Part shown: positions 33,431-40,767 of the stretch, piece by piece
Layout of the letters: every line of letters starts with the position of its first letter
Position numbering within the stretch: the first letter of the stretch is position 1
Source: Campylobacter concisus
GTDB lineage: Bacteria; Campylobacterota; Campylobacteria; Campylobacterales; Campylobacteraceae
Direction: 5' to 3'
Assembly: GCF_003048375.1 (NCBI RefSeq)
Contig: NZ_CP021643.1
Location: forward strand, 1 to 64,000
Length of the DNA: 64,000 nucleotides
The notes under the pieces: generated by a model
Database searches by the model: none
What the model saw: the letters and a program-made list of their open reading frames with translations, nothing else
What the model was told of the DNA's origin: nothing
Made by a program: the position numbers and the translations under genes

Positions 33431-33860
33431 TGTTCTTTCCTTTCTGATTTTATTTCTTAATGCCCTCTAGCTCAATATATCCCATGCTTTTTGAACTTTT
33501 TTCTGGGAAATTTTTAGGTCTAGCTATCTATTTTTGTCCCAAATCCTGACATAACTTTTTCAAGCACAGAATACATTTTGTTCAAATTAATCCAAAAACC
33601 TAGTTTATTTTTTATAACTCAATATAAAATAGAGTTATACGCAAAAGCTATTTGATTTAAATGATAAAAGCCATTTTTTATATTATTTCTCTTTTCATAT
33701 AGTAAAATTTCAAGAGATAATACTTTTTGCATAGCCAAGCTGCCTTTTAAAAGTTTAAAACTAAATTTATAATAATATAGCCAATTATAATAAAAAAATC
33801 AATACAAAAGTTACAATATTTTCTCTTTTATTAATTCAAATAAAAAGATATATTTATTAC
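33431..33860. other. Non-coding stretch before the recombinase gene
   Basis: There are about 430 bp without a supportable gene. It contains an imperfect AT-rich inverted repeat at 33613-33639 (arms TATAACTC and GAGTTATA) and several tiny open frames without ribosome binding sites. The left part (33450-33600) has a less biased base composition, so it may be a decayed coding remnant. I see no CRISPR repeat, tRNA or insertion-sequence end here. Confidence 0.4.
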
Positions 33861-33995
33861 TTGACAATACAATCTATTATGATATAATTTCTAAATATAT
33901 TTACATAATAATTATTAAAAATAAGAGCGATTAAAAAATCTGCCCTTGTGATAAATCATAAAAAATATTTTACATAATGTCCTATTATGTAAAAT
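33861..33995 (+). promoter_or_regulatory. Promoter and perfect palindrome upstream of the recombinase gene
   Basis: TTGACA at 33861-33866, a 16-bp spacer and TATAAT at 33883-33888 form a good sigma-70 promoter. The transcript would have a leader of about 115 bases that includes a perfect palindrome at 33967-33995: 12-bp arms ATTTTACATAAT and ATTATGTAAAAT around the 5-base centre GTCCT. This size (two 11-12-bp arms around a short centre) is typical of tyrosine-recombinase core sites, so it may be the recombination site of the adjacent enzyme or an autoregulatory hairpin. Confidence 0.6.
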
Positions 33996-34009
33996 AAAAG
34001 GAGAATTTT

Positions 34010-34999
34010 ATGAAAAATAATGAGAAATTAGACTTTGCAGACGAGATGGCAAATTATAGAGATAGTTTCATTTCTTATAATAAGATAGCAGACAAGAGCA
34101 TTAACACAATTAATACATATAAAAATTGCCTTGATGGCTTTGTAGAGTTTTGTTATGAGAATAATGATGTAATTAGCTTTAATAATCTAAGTCATAAGCA
34201 TATAACTGATTATTTTATATGGTTAGATGACTTATATAGAAAAAAACAACACAAAAAGATTGCTAATAGGACTAAAAGTATATCAAGCTCAACAAAGATT
34301 AGCTATTTAACTATTTTAAAGATTTTCTTTAAGTATATTACTAATAATAATGACAAGCTTATAGATTTAGAAAAAATACTAGATAACTATAAGATTGCAA
34401 AGAAAAAGACGAGCAAGCTTGAAAATTTTATGAAAGAGGGCGAGAGAGATAAAATTTTAGACTATATAGAAAATAAGCTGGTTAAAAAACCTGAATATAG
34501 ATATATTAAAAATTATAGAAATTCATTGCTTATAAAACTAATGCTAAAAAGTGGACTTAGAATAAGCGAGGCGTTAAATCTTAAATTTTGCGACTTTCAA
34601 GAGAGTGACGACGGGGAATTTTATGACATAAATATACTAGCCAAAGGTGGAGAGTATCAAACGGCATATATACCAAAAAGCCATATAGAAGATGATTTTG
34701 AGAGGCTATCTAGCATATACCCACCTGAAAGCTATATATTTACAAATAAAAATGGCGACAAGCCTATTTCTAGGCAATGCGTATATACTTTACTAGAGCG
34801 TATATATAGAAAATGTGGCATAGTAAATAAAAGGGGTTGCCATATACTAAGGCACTCGTTTGCTATGAATATGGTCGAGAAAAATACAAATTTAGGCGTT
34901 ATCCAAAAGGCTCTTAGGCACAAAAAGATACAGACAACAATGATCTATGCAGACGCTACTGGGGATATGGTTAAGAAAGAGATGAAAAGAGTGATGTAA
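34010..34999 (+). CDS. Tyrosine recombinase/integrase (XerC/XerD type)
   Basis: This 329-aa protein has an N-terminal SAM-like core-binding domain (about residues 10-125) and a C-terminal catalytic domain. Catalytic signatures are Arg I in MLKSGLRISEALNLKF (about residue 183), His-x-x-Arg in GCHILRHSFAMNM (about 278), the His/Trp position in ALRHKKIQTT (about 304) and the nucleophilic Tyr in TTMIYA (about 311). The length is typical of Xer/integrase proteins. It is preceded by a promoter and a palindrome. A 94-bp near-identical copy of its 3' end occurs at 35751, beyond the hicAB genes, which indicates past rearrangement. It may have mobilised the CRISPR cargo or resolve plasmid dimers. Confidence 0.9.
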   Translation: MKNNEKLDFADEMANYRDSFISYNKIADKSINTINTYKNCLDGFVEFCYENNDVISFNNLSHKHITDYFIWLDDLYRKKQHKKIANRTKSISSSTKISYLTILKIFFKYITNNNDKLIDLEKILDNYKIAKKKTSKLENFMKEGERDKILDYIENKLVKKPEYRYIKNYRNSLLIKLMLKSGLRISEALNLKFCDFQESDDGEFYDINILAKGGEYQTAYIPKSHIEDDFERLSSIYPPESYIFTNKNGDKPISRQCVYTLLERIYRKCGIVNKRGCHILRHSFAMNMVEKNTNLGVIQKALRHKKIQTTMIYADATGDMVKKEMKRVM

Positions 35000-35007
35000 G
35001 CAAAAAG

Positions 35008-35024
35008 TATGTATAATATACATA
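35008..35024. promoter_or_regulatory. Palindromic operator overlapping the hicAB promoter
   Basis: Eight-bp arms TATGTATA and TATACATA surround a single central A and overlap a -10-like TATAAT at 35012-35017. HicB antitoxins usually repress their own promoter by binding a palindrome of this type, so this is the likely autoregulation site. Confidence 0.6.
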
Positions 35025-35039
35025 TAAAAAGGCAAAAAT

Positions 35040-35267
35040 TTGAGTAAAAATGACAAATTATTAAAAGAGCTTGAAAATAATCCTAAAAATGTAAGATTTG
35101 AAGTACTTGAAAAGTTGCTTTTAAATAATGGCTTTAATTTACGTGGCATAAAAGGCTCACATCATCAATTTACAAATGGTAAAATTTTGCTTACTTTGCC
35201 ATATAAAAAGCCGATGAAAACGTATTATGTCAAGCTAGTTTTAGACGCCATAAAGGACAAACAATGA
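35040..35267 (+). CDS. hicA: HicA family mRNA interferase toxin
   Basis: This 75-aa protein has the HicA signature: a basic N-terminus, LLLNNGFNLRGIKGSHHQF with the Gly-Ser-His-His core whose His is catalytic in this family, a short strand, and a Pro-Tyr-Lys-Lys/Lys-x-Tyr-Tyr-Val region. It probably cleaves mRNA when free of HicB. The start is a TTG, preceded by AAAAAGGC. It overlaps hicB by 4 bp in the standard toxin-first HicAB order. Such modules stabilise plasmids by post-segregational killing. Confidence 0.85.
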   Translation: MSKNDKLLKELENNPKNVRFEVLEKLLLNNGFNLRGIKGSHHQFTNGKILLTLPYKKPMKTYYVKLVLDAIKDKQ

Positions 35268-35617
35268 AAAATTTAGACTACTATCTAAACCTACCGTATA
35301 AAATAGAGCTTAAAAAAATACCACAAAACCAAGGTGGTGGTTGGGGTGCGTTTATGCCTGAACTTAATAGCATTGCATTTTTTTATGGTGATGGCGAAAG
35401 TAAAGAAGAAGCCTTAGCCGAGCTTGAAGAAGCTTTTAAATTTACTATAGAAACAGCACTTGCTGACGGTATAAAAATACCAGAGCCGATCGACGAAAAC
35501 GCCAAAGTTCGAATAAATTTAACCATACCAAAAGGTGTTTTAAACGCTATTGACGCCGTAACTTCTAACCGCTCGGCGTGGCTAAGTGAGCTTGCTAGAA
35601 AAGCGTTGGCGATTTGA
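35264..35617 (+). CDS. hicB: HicB family antitoxin
   Basis: This 117-aa protein has the HicB partial RNase H-like fold: YYLNLPYKIELKKI, then a Gly-Gly-Gly-Trp-Gly-Ala-Phe turn, a Glu-rich helix (SKEEALAELEEAFKF), and a C-terminal ribbon-helix-helix segment (RINLTIPKGVLNAID) that binds DNA. It pairs with HicA and should neutralise it. Its N-terminal coding region is partly duplicated just downstream at 35625. Confidence 0.85.
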   Translation: MKNLDYYLNLPYKIELKKIPQNQGGGWGAFMPELNSIAFFYGDGESKEEALAELEEAFKFTIETALADGIKIPEPIDENAKVRINLTIPKGVLNAIDAVTSNRSAWLSELARKALAI

Positions 35618-35624
35618 TGTTAAT

Positions 35625-35708
35625 TGCAAAAAATTAGATTACTACCTAAATTTGTCATACGTTTTAATCGTTGTGAAAGACAAAGACTTTGGTGGCTTGT
35701 TTTACTTC
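35625..35708 (+). pseudogene. Fragment of a second hicB gene
   Basis: The translation KKLDYYLNLSYVLIVVKDKD followed by FGG closely follows the start of HicB (KNLDYYLNLPYKIELKK...GGG) but soon loses similarity and has no hicA or C-terminal domain. It begins 8 bp after the intact hicB stop. It is a truncated remnant, left by recombination between two related HicB loci. Confidence 0.6.
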
Positions 35709-35750
35709 TATGCTTACTATAAATGCATGTATAATACTAGTCACGTCTTA

Positions 35751-35865
35751 TTTAGGCGTTATCCAAAAGGCTCTTAGGCACAAAAAAATACAGACAACAA
35801 TGATCTATGCAGACGCTACTGGGGATATGGTTAAGAAAGAGATGAGGCGGATAGAGGGAAATTAA
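35751..35865 (+). pseudogene. Fragment: duplicated 3' end of a tyrosine recombinase gene
   Basis: Bases 35751-35844 repeat 34891-34984 of the intact recombinase gene with one mismatch (about 94 bp). The reading frame then diverges and ends MRRIEGN at a stop at 35863-35865, unlike the intact gene's ending. It encodes the motif ALRHKKIQTTMIYA but lacks the rest. It is the relic of a second, related integrase gene and lies 24 bp before the decayed end of the CRISPR array. Confidence 0.85.
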
Positions 35866-35888
35866 GCCAGGGATTGTCAATCAAAATG

Positions 35889-37227
35889 TTTTTTAAAATT
35901 TCAAATTTTGTTTAAAACGTGCGAAGCTTGGGCTGGCATATTGTTGTTGCCGTTTTTAAACTTGCATAACATTATTTAAAATGGTCGCTTGATGACGATT
36001 TTAAGCGCGCTTGGGGAATTCTAAACTTTCATTACACCATTTAAAACTATAAATTCCACGCCATTTATACCTATCCTCTTTGTTCTAAACTTCCAAAATA
36101 TTGTTTAAAATCGAAGTGGGGAATGAGCGTGCTCTCTTGGCTATATAGTTCTAAACTTTCAATATATTATTTAAAACATTAGCTACAAAGCTATCGTAAG
36201 GGGTCATATCCTGTTCTAAACTTTCAATATATTGTTTAAAACGCTCTTTTTCTATATTTAAAAATACCAAGTTATCGTAGTTCTAAACCTCCACTACATT
36301 GTTTAAAACATTTTGTAAAAGATAAATGACGTCGATTATCCTTGCTCTAAACTTTCAATATATTGTTTAAAACTAATCTTCAAATGATCGCAAAGATCAG
36401 TCCTTGTGTTCTAAACTTTCATTATATTGTTTAAAACAACAAAAACGTCGCTACTTTTTTCTCGCTCTCGTAGTTTTAAACTTTCAATATATTATTTAAA
36501 ATTATGCACCAAGTGCATCACTTATTGAGCCACCTCCTGCGTTCTAAACTTCCACTACATTGTTTTAAACGATAATAGAGCTTGCTGTTTTTGTAAGGCA
36601 AGAGTTTAGTTTTAAACTTCCATTACATTGTTTAAAACATCTAGTCTTTGGCTTTGATAGCCGCCATATATATGTTCTAAACTTTCAATATATTACTTAA
36701 AACACTATTTATCAGGTTAAAAAGCTCGCCTTTCTCCGCGTTCTAAACCTTCACTACATTGTTTAAAATACAAAAAGCACAATATATATTTTCTTGTGCG
36801 ATGTTCTAAACTTCCATTACATTGTTTAAAACAGCGTAGTCCTTCAGCGTTTGCATCCATTCCATCGGTTCTAAACTTCCACTATATTGTTTAAAACGGT
36901 AGCAATGGAGCAAGTGCATTGAAAGCCTTTGAGTGTTCTAAACTTCCACTATATTGTTTAAAACCTTGTAAATTTGTGCCTAAATCTTTTATATCTTTGT
37001 TCTAAACTTCCACTACATTGTTTAGAACTAGACCCAAATTTTATTTTTAAGGCGGAGCGAAACAGTTCTAAACTTCCACTACATTGTTTAAAACCGCACG
37101 GAGTGGATAATGTAAATCAAAAGTGTATAAGTTCTAAACTTCCACTACATTGTTTAAAACGATGAAAATTCGGCGACTTTTAGCGATATTACCGAAAGTT
37201 CTAAACTTCCACTACATTGTTTAAAAC
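35889..37227 (-). CRISPR. CRISPR array, 21 repeat units (19 well-conserved, 2 decayed), 20 spacers
   Basis: Repeats are 30 bp; on the plus strand they begin GTTCTAAACTTCC and end CATTGTTTAAAAC. Well-conserved units start at 36018, 36082, 36148, 36213, 36280, 36344, 36408, 36473, 36541, 36609, 36674, 36740, 36803, 36868, 36935, 36999, 37065, 37131 and 37198; two decayed units are at 35889 and 35953. Spacers are 33-38 bp. Repeats are near-identical at the right and drift leftward (many left units read CTTTCAATATATT), so the leader is on the right, next to the cas genes, and transcription is leftward. The repeat ends are complementary over about 9 bp (with one wobble), and there is no strong internal hairpin. 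Confidence 0.95.
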
Positions 37228-37535
37228 AGCAACAAATCTACGTATTATAGGGCAAGAAGCTCTTTGGGTAAAAAATATATATTAAAAACAACTTAATATA
37301 TATAGTCTATTATCTACCTTGCCCCTTTAGTAGATATTCTTAAAAGCTTTTAAGAAGCTTTATTGAGATCATTCAATTATTTTTTAAATTCTTGTAAAAA
37401 TAAAAAAATATAATCAAATTTTAAAATTTCACAAAATTATTTAAAACATTTTAATTGACAATGATAAATAAAAGAACTTAACTATCACAACAATAGCCTT
37501 GGCTGAAAATCAGCCAAATTGTATCGATTTAGAAC
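37228..37535 (-). promoter_or_regulatory. CRISPR leader and csf2-array intergenic region with nested palindromes
   Basis: This is 308 bp of AT-rich DNA between the first repeat and the end of csf2. It contains an 11-bp-arm inverted repeat (37275-37285 with 37293-37303) nested inside a 7-bp GGGCAAG/CTTGCCC pair (37250-37256 with 37318-37324), and a perfect 20-bp palindrome centred on AAAAGCTTTT at 37337-37356. The array promoter is probably here, reading leftward, but no clear consensus pair is visible. A stand-alone repeat-like sequence lies at 37418-37447. Confidence 0.6.
37418..37447 (-). repeat. Orphan degenerate CRISPR-repeat-like sequence
   Basis: This 30-mer matches the older (left-end) form of the array repeat at 24 of 30 positions, including the final ATTATTTAAAAC. 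It is about 190 bp on the leader side of the array and has no partner repeat. Because the region is AT-rich, part of this match could be chance. If transcribed and processed by Cas6, it could yield a crRNA-like guide. Confidence 0.4.
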
Positions 37536-38546
37536 TTAAAATTTAGAAATAAGCTCTATATTATCCTTAGTTGCCCTTTTTAAGAATTCAGCATAAGCCT
37601 TATATGCTTCATCAAATTCGCTTTCAAGACTTACGTCTATTTTGGCATTAAAAATATAGTCGCTATCACTTAGTCTATCCATAGTTAAGCTTGCACTTTC
37701 GCTTGCATCTTCTATGTGTATATCAACAACACCAAAGCCTATATTTTGGCTAGAACCAAGTCGTCCATTTTCTATAAAGCCTTCAAGCGCATGCAAGAAC
37801 ATACCCAGCTCAAGCTTTGAAACTTTTTCCAGGAAAAAACCACCATTAAATGTCGCTCCAGACACTATATGCTCCCTTTGAGCAAAGTGTTGTATGGATG
37901 ATTTTTTAGTTTTTGCTTCTTCATCAAATGTTTTATCCATCTCTTTTGCTAGTTTTTTAGCATCACGGTCTTTTTTACGTGCTTCAGAGTTTTCTTCAAC
38001 ACTTTTCTCCCAATCCTCGATCTGTTTTTTTGTATAAAGCTGGCTAAATTTAGTCCCCATTAAGATGTCATCAACCTTAACAAAAGTTTGCCTTTTAACT
38101 AAGTTTTTAGCATTTTCTTTGTCTAGTGGGATGGCATCTGCTACTTTTAATTTTCCAGCTATTAATATGCCCGTGCCAAATAGCGATAAGATCGGATTTT
38201 TTTCTCTAATCTCTTCGATCTCTTTAAATTTAAGCCCTGACTTGCTTACTCCGCTACCACTTAGCATTGCATGAATGTCAGTATCTTTTAGCTCTTCGAT
38301 ATTCTCATTCTCTTTTACCTTATCAACTAATTTTTTCGTCGCTAAACGGCGCAATAGTCCCCTAATACCATTTGCAGGCAAATAAGGGATATATTCTATC
38401 TTGCCATCGTCGCTATTTTGATTAACTGTTGCAGTTTTTTTAATGCGAGTTACAATGTTTCCGCCTGGCTCGGTATCATTGTTTTCAATGATCGCGATTG
38501 GGCTAACCGTTTTTATGACTAATTTGATTTTATAGTCTTTTAACAT
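37536..38546 (-). CDS. csf2: Type IV CRISPR backbone protein Csf2 (Cas7 family)
   Basis: This 336-aa RAMP protein is the Cas7-like subunit that lines the crRNA in type IV complexes. It opens with a strand (YKIKLVIKTVSPIAII), then a Gly-Gly-Asn-Ile-Val loop, and the family signature YIPYLPANGIRGLLRRLATK at about residues 52-71. Toward the C-terminus RLGSSQNIGFGVVDIHI (about 280-297) is the Gly-rich loop typical of Cas7/RAMP folds. A Lys/Glu-rich helical insertion occupies the middle. The order Cas7-Cas6-Cas5/Cas8 plus DinG argues for type IV rather than type III, where Cas10 and Csm2 would be expected. It is the last cas gene before the array. Confidence 0.8.
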   Translation of the reverse strand: MLKDYKIKLVIKTVSPIAIIENNDTEPGGNIVTRIKKTATVNQNSDDGKIEYIPYLPANGIRGLLRRLATKKLVDKVKENENIEELKDTDIHAMLSGSGVSKSGLKFKEIEEIREKNPILSLFGTGILIAGKLKVADAIPLDKENAKNLVKRQTFVKVDDILMGTKFSQLYTKKQIEDWEKSVEENSEARKKDRDAKKLAKEMDKTFDEEAKTKKSSIQHFAQREHIVSGATFNGGFFLEKVSKLELGMFLHALEGFIENGRLGSSQNIGFGVVDIHIEDASESASLTMDRLSDSDYIFNAKIDVSLESEFDEAYKAYAEFLKRATKDNIELISKF

Positions 38547-38563
38547 GACATCTCCTTTGGTTT

Positions 38564-39235
38564 TTATTTTTTGATATCTATTTTGGTGTTTTGTAATAAT
38601 TGTCCATAGCCTAGACCATTTTTATATCCTATCATTTCAGGAAACTGATAATTAGATGTAAAATTTGCCCAAAGCCCTATGTAGTTGATATTTTCTTTAT
38701 ATCTCTCTGTAATAACCCTAAAATCCTTGAAATTTAGGACAAGATTTTCAAAATCTTGCTTAAATTTAGTGTAGCATTCTAGCTGATAAGCTAAATTTCT
38801 TTTTATTCTATATGAAATGTAGTCTTGAATTTTGTCGTTTTTCTCAAAATAGTATTTCATATTATATTCAGTTTTATTTGCAGTTATTATGATAGGCGTT
38901 CTAGTAGAATACTCTATCGTTTGAGATCCAAGATAAAATGGTGGCATATACCCATCTTCTTTGGGGATGATCTTTTTTATCTTTCTACCAAAGAAATTAT
39001 TTTTATGCCCTTCAAGCCTTTCCATAAGATGCTGAAATGCAAAGAAGTTATTTTCATAAAAAAGAATTTCAATAGCGTATTTTAGTGGCTTTTTGTATAT
39101 AAGTGGCGGTGCATCGTTGCCATGATACATAATTATGCTATTAAATTTTTGCTCCGTAATGCTGCCGCAAAAATTACGCACTTCTCTAGGCTTTATCTCA
39201 CTTACATCATCCGTAAATGTCAGAACTATGCGCAT
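38564..39235 (-). CDS. cas6: Cas6-type CRISPR RNA endoribonuclease
   Basis: This 223-aa protein would cut the array transcript into crRNAs. It has a Cas6 outline: an N-terminal ferredoxin-like strand, VRNFCGSITEQKFNSIIMYH with a candidate catalytic His at residue 38, a PPLIYKKPLKYAIEIL strand, and the Gly-rich loop MIGYKNGLGYGQLL at about residues 201-215 that defines Cas6/RAMP proteins. It abuts the upstream Csf3-Csf1 gene with no gap and precedes csf2 by 17 bp. In type IV-A systems the equivalent gene is called csf5. A Cas5-like identity is less likely because the neighbouring fusion already supplies a Cas5 domain. Confidence 0.7.
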   Translation of the reverse strand: MRIVLTFTDDVSEIKPREVRNFCGSITEQKFNSIIMYHGNDAPPLIYKKPLKYAIEILFYENNFFAFQHLMERLEGHKNNFFGRKIKKIIPKEDGYMPPFYLGSQTIEYSTRTPIIITANKTEYNMKYYFEKNDKIQDYISYRIKRNLAYQLECYTKFKQDFENLVLNFKDFRVITERYKENINYIGLWANFTSNYQFPEMIGYKNGLGYGQLLQNTKIDIKK

Positions 39236-40669
39236 TTATTTTTCTCCTATTGTAAGTATATAAGCTCCTACCCTAACGTCTTTACTATATTGTTTGTAAA
39301 AATCACTAATTAGCAGGATAGTATCTTTATTTCTTGCATCTTTTTTTAGGCTTATAAAAGGTGCATCAATTTGTGGGTTTGGTATTAGATGACTTTTTGT
39401 TATTGGATAATCTTTTATTATCTCATTAACTCGTTTTAGACACTCCTTGGCTTCTTCATAACCAAAGTAATAAGTTTCACTTCCGTATTGGCAAGCTATA
39501 AGATCCTTAGAAAGTGTCAAATTTGATTTAAAAACTACGTGTTGGTTGTTTGGTGTAGTCTTAAGTGCCAAATTAAAAGGCAATGAGGCATCTTTGATAG
39601 CCTGCTCTATGCTCTTAGTTTTATTTTTACCCATAACATAAGTTATACCATTTTTATCGACCACATGAAAGCCTAAAGACTTTTTGCCTACTCTACTATT
39701 AACGCCACATTGAAGCGTCCAAAAAGTCTGCTTTGATACAAACTTAGAGTTGTTTAAAAAGGCGTAGTCTGTAAAGGTCGAACCAAGTGTTTTTTCTATA
39801 CTTTTGCATAAAATTCCCTCTTTGGACTGCTCACCTGAAAACGCACAAAGATGATCTTGTCCATCAACAATTAAGTCTTTTGCGGTCGCTTTCTCTTTTA
39901 GATCTATCTCTTGCCAATTATTTTTGTCTTCGTGTAAAACGTCATATACAAAATTTATGGCTGAATGGTATTTGCTCAAATATTTTTCATCGATACTTGG
40001 TCTTTCTTTACCTGGATAGATAGTTTCTATTAGAGATGAATTTGGCATATAGCATGCCTCTTTGCTCCAATTTGCCCAGTAAGGGACTTTGCTATTATAG
40101 TAAATGATCCTAGCGTTTTCCAAAGATGGATAATTCTTCACACTAATTGGTCGTGCTGGAGTGTTTTTAGCTAAAAATACAGACTTATCTTCAGGGATTG
40201 TTTCTACCAAGAAAGAAGAAACCTGCCCATATCCAATGGCTGTTTTTTTACCTATAAATTTTAAATCCTGCAAAAGATCTTCTATAATTTCTTTTTTGCC
40301 TCTAACGTAAAAGTAGATTTTAGGGGTTTTTAAAAGCTCGTTCCAAATATTATAGGCTTTAAATTCACCACTACCCATACTATATTCTATTTTATTTGCT
40401 CTGTTCTCATTGAGATATTCATACTCTGGCTTTTTAACGATACATCGATTTTCAAGCGACACTTGATCGTTTTCTTCTACGAACCAGATAGATCCGCAAT
40501 AACCATCTTTATATTTTTCTATGAAGTCAAAATCATAAAGTTTTTCGATTTCTATATTTTTGCCAAAGTGCCTCTTGACGTAAAGATTTACCAAAATAGA
40601 ATCGATCGTGCTAAATCTGCCAATTAATAAAGGACTATTGAGAAAAAAGGATATTTTTAAATTTTCCAT
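39236..40669 (-). CDS. Fused Csf3 (Cas5) - Csf1 (Cas8-like) protein of a type IV CRISPR complex
   Basis: This 477-aa protein seems to join two type IV subunits. Residues 1-225 look like Csf3/Cas5: strand LKISFFLNSPLLIGRF, the motif SMGSGEFKAYNIW (about 97-109), the Gly-rich FIGKKTAIGYGQVSSFLV (about 138-155) and the KVPYWANWSKEACYMP ending typical of Csf3. Residues about 226-477 look like Csf1, the small Cas8-like subunit: LCAFSGEQSKEGILC, then STFTDYAFL and a later Cys, corresponding to the Csf1 zinc-finger region, but only isolated Cys residues remain, so zinc binding is doubtful. It is the first gene of the minus cas operon, with AAAGGAAC as ribosome binding site. I did not compare it to a database. 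Confidence 0.7.
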   Translation of the reverse strand: MENLKISFFLNSPLLIGRFSTIDSILVNLYVKRHFGKNIEIEKLYDFDFIEKYKDGYCGSIWFVEENDQVSLENRCIVKKPEYEYLNENRANKIEYSMGSGEFKAYNIWNELLKTPKIYFYVRGKKEIIEDLLQDLKFIGKKTAIGYGQVSSFLVETIPEDKSVFLAKNTPARPISVKNYPSLENARIIYYNSKVPYWANWSKEACYMPNSSLIETIYPGKERPSIDEKYLSKYHSAINFVYDVLHEDKNNWQEIDLKEKATAKDLIVDGQDHLCAFSGEQSKEGILCKSIEKTLGSTFTDYAFLNNSKFVSKQTFWTLQCGVNSRVGKKSLGFHVVDKNGITYVMGKNKTKSIEQAIKDASLPFNLALKTTPNNQHVVFKSNLTLSKDLIACQYGSETYYFGYEEAKECLKRVNEIIKDYPITKSHLIPNPQIDAPFISLKKDARNKDTILLISDFYKQYSKDVRVGAYILTIGEK

Positions 40670-40698
40670 TTTGTTCCTTTTTTTAAAAAAATTGCGCT

Positions 40699-40749
40699 AT
40701 TATACCACTACAAATTAAGTTTTGTCAATTTAAATTACAATAATATTAT
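40699..40749. promoter_or_regulatory. Divergent cas promoters with overlapping -35 elements
   Basis: Leftward: TTGACA (40728-40723), an 18-bp spacer and TATAAT (40704-40699), driving the Csf3-Csf1, cas6, csf2 genes. Rightward: TTGTCA (40722-40727), a 16-bp spacer and TATTAT (40744-40749), driving csf4/dinG and hipA. The two -35 hexamers overlap in the near-palindrome TTGTCAA, so the two polymerases cannot bind together. Confidence 0.65.
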
Positions 40750-40767
40750 CAATAAAAAAGAAAGAGA

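Noticed and set aside
33613-33639. 8-bp-arm inverted repeat as an insertion-sequence end or attachment site
   Set aside because: There is no transposase or target duplication nearby, and short AT-rich inverted repeats are expected by chance here.
35586-35777. 63-codon frame after hicB
   Set aside because: The first part overlaps the hicB end and the rest is a decayed hicB fragment, so it was annotated as a pseudogene fragment only.
36974-37165. Open frame of 63 codons inside the CRISPR array
   Set aside because: Its translation is built from the repeat (recurring SKLPLHCL), so it is an artefact of the array rather than a gene.
38564-39235. Calling this gene Csf3/Cas5
   Set aside because: The neighbouring 477-aa protein already contains the Cas5-like pattern, while this one has a candidate catalytic His near the N-terminus and a C-terminal Gly-rich loop, as in Cas6.
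37536-40669. Classifying the three RAMP genes as a type III (Csm3/Csm4/Csm5) system
   Set aside because: There is no Cas10, Csm2 or Csm6-like gene, a DinG helicase is adjacent, and the first protein carries Csf3- and Csf1-like features, all of which favour type IV.
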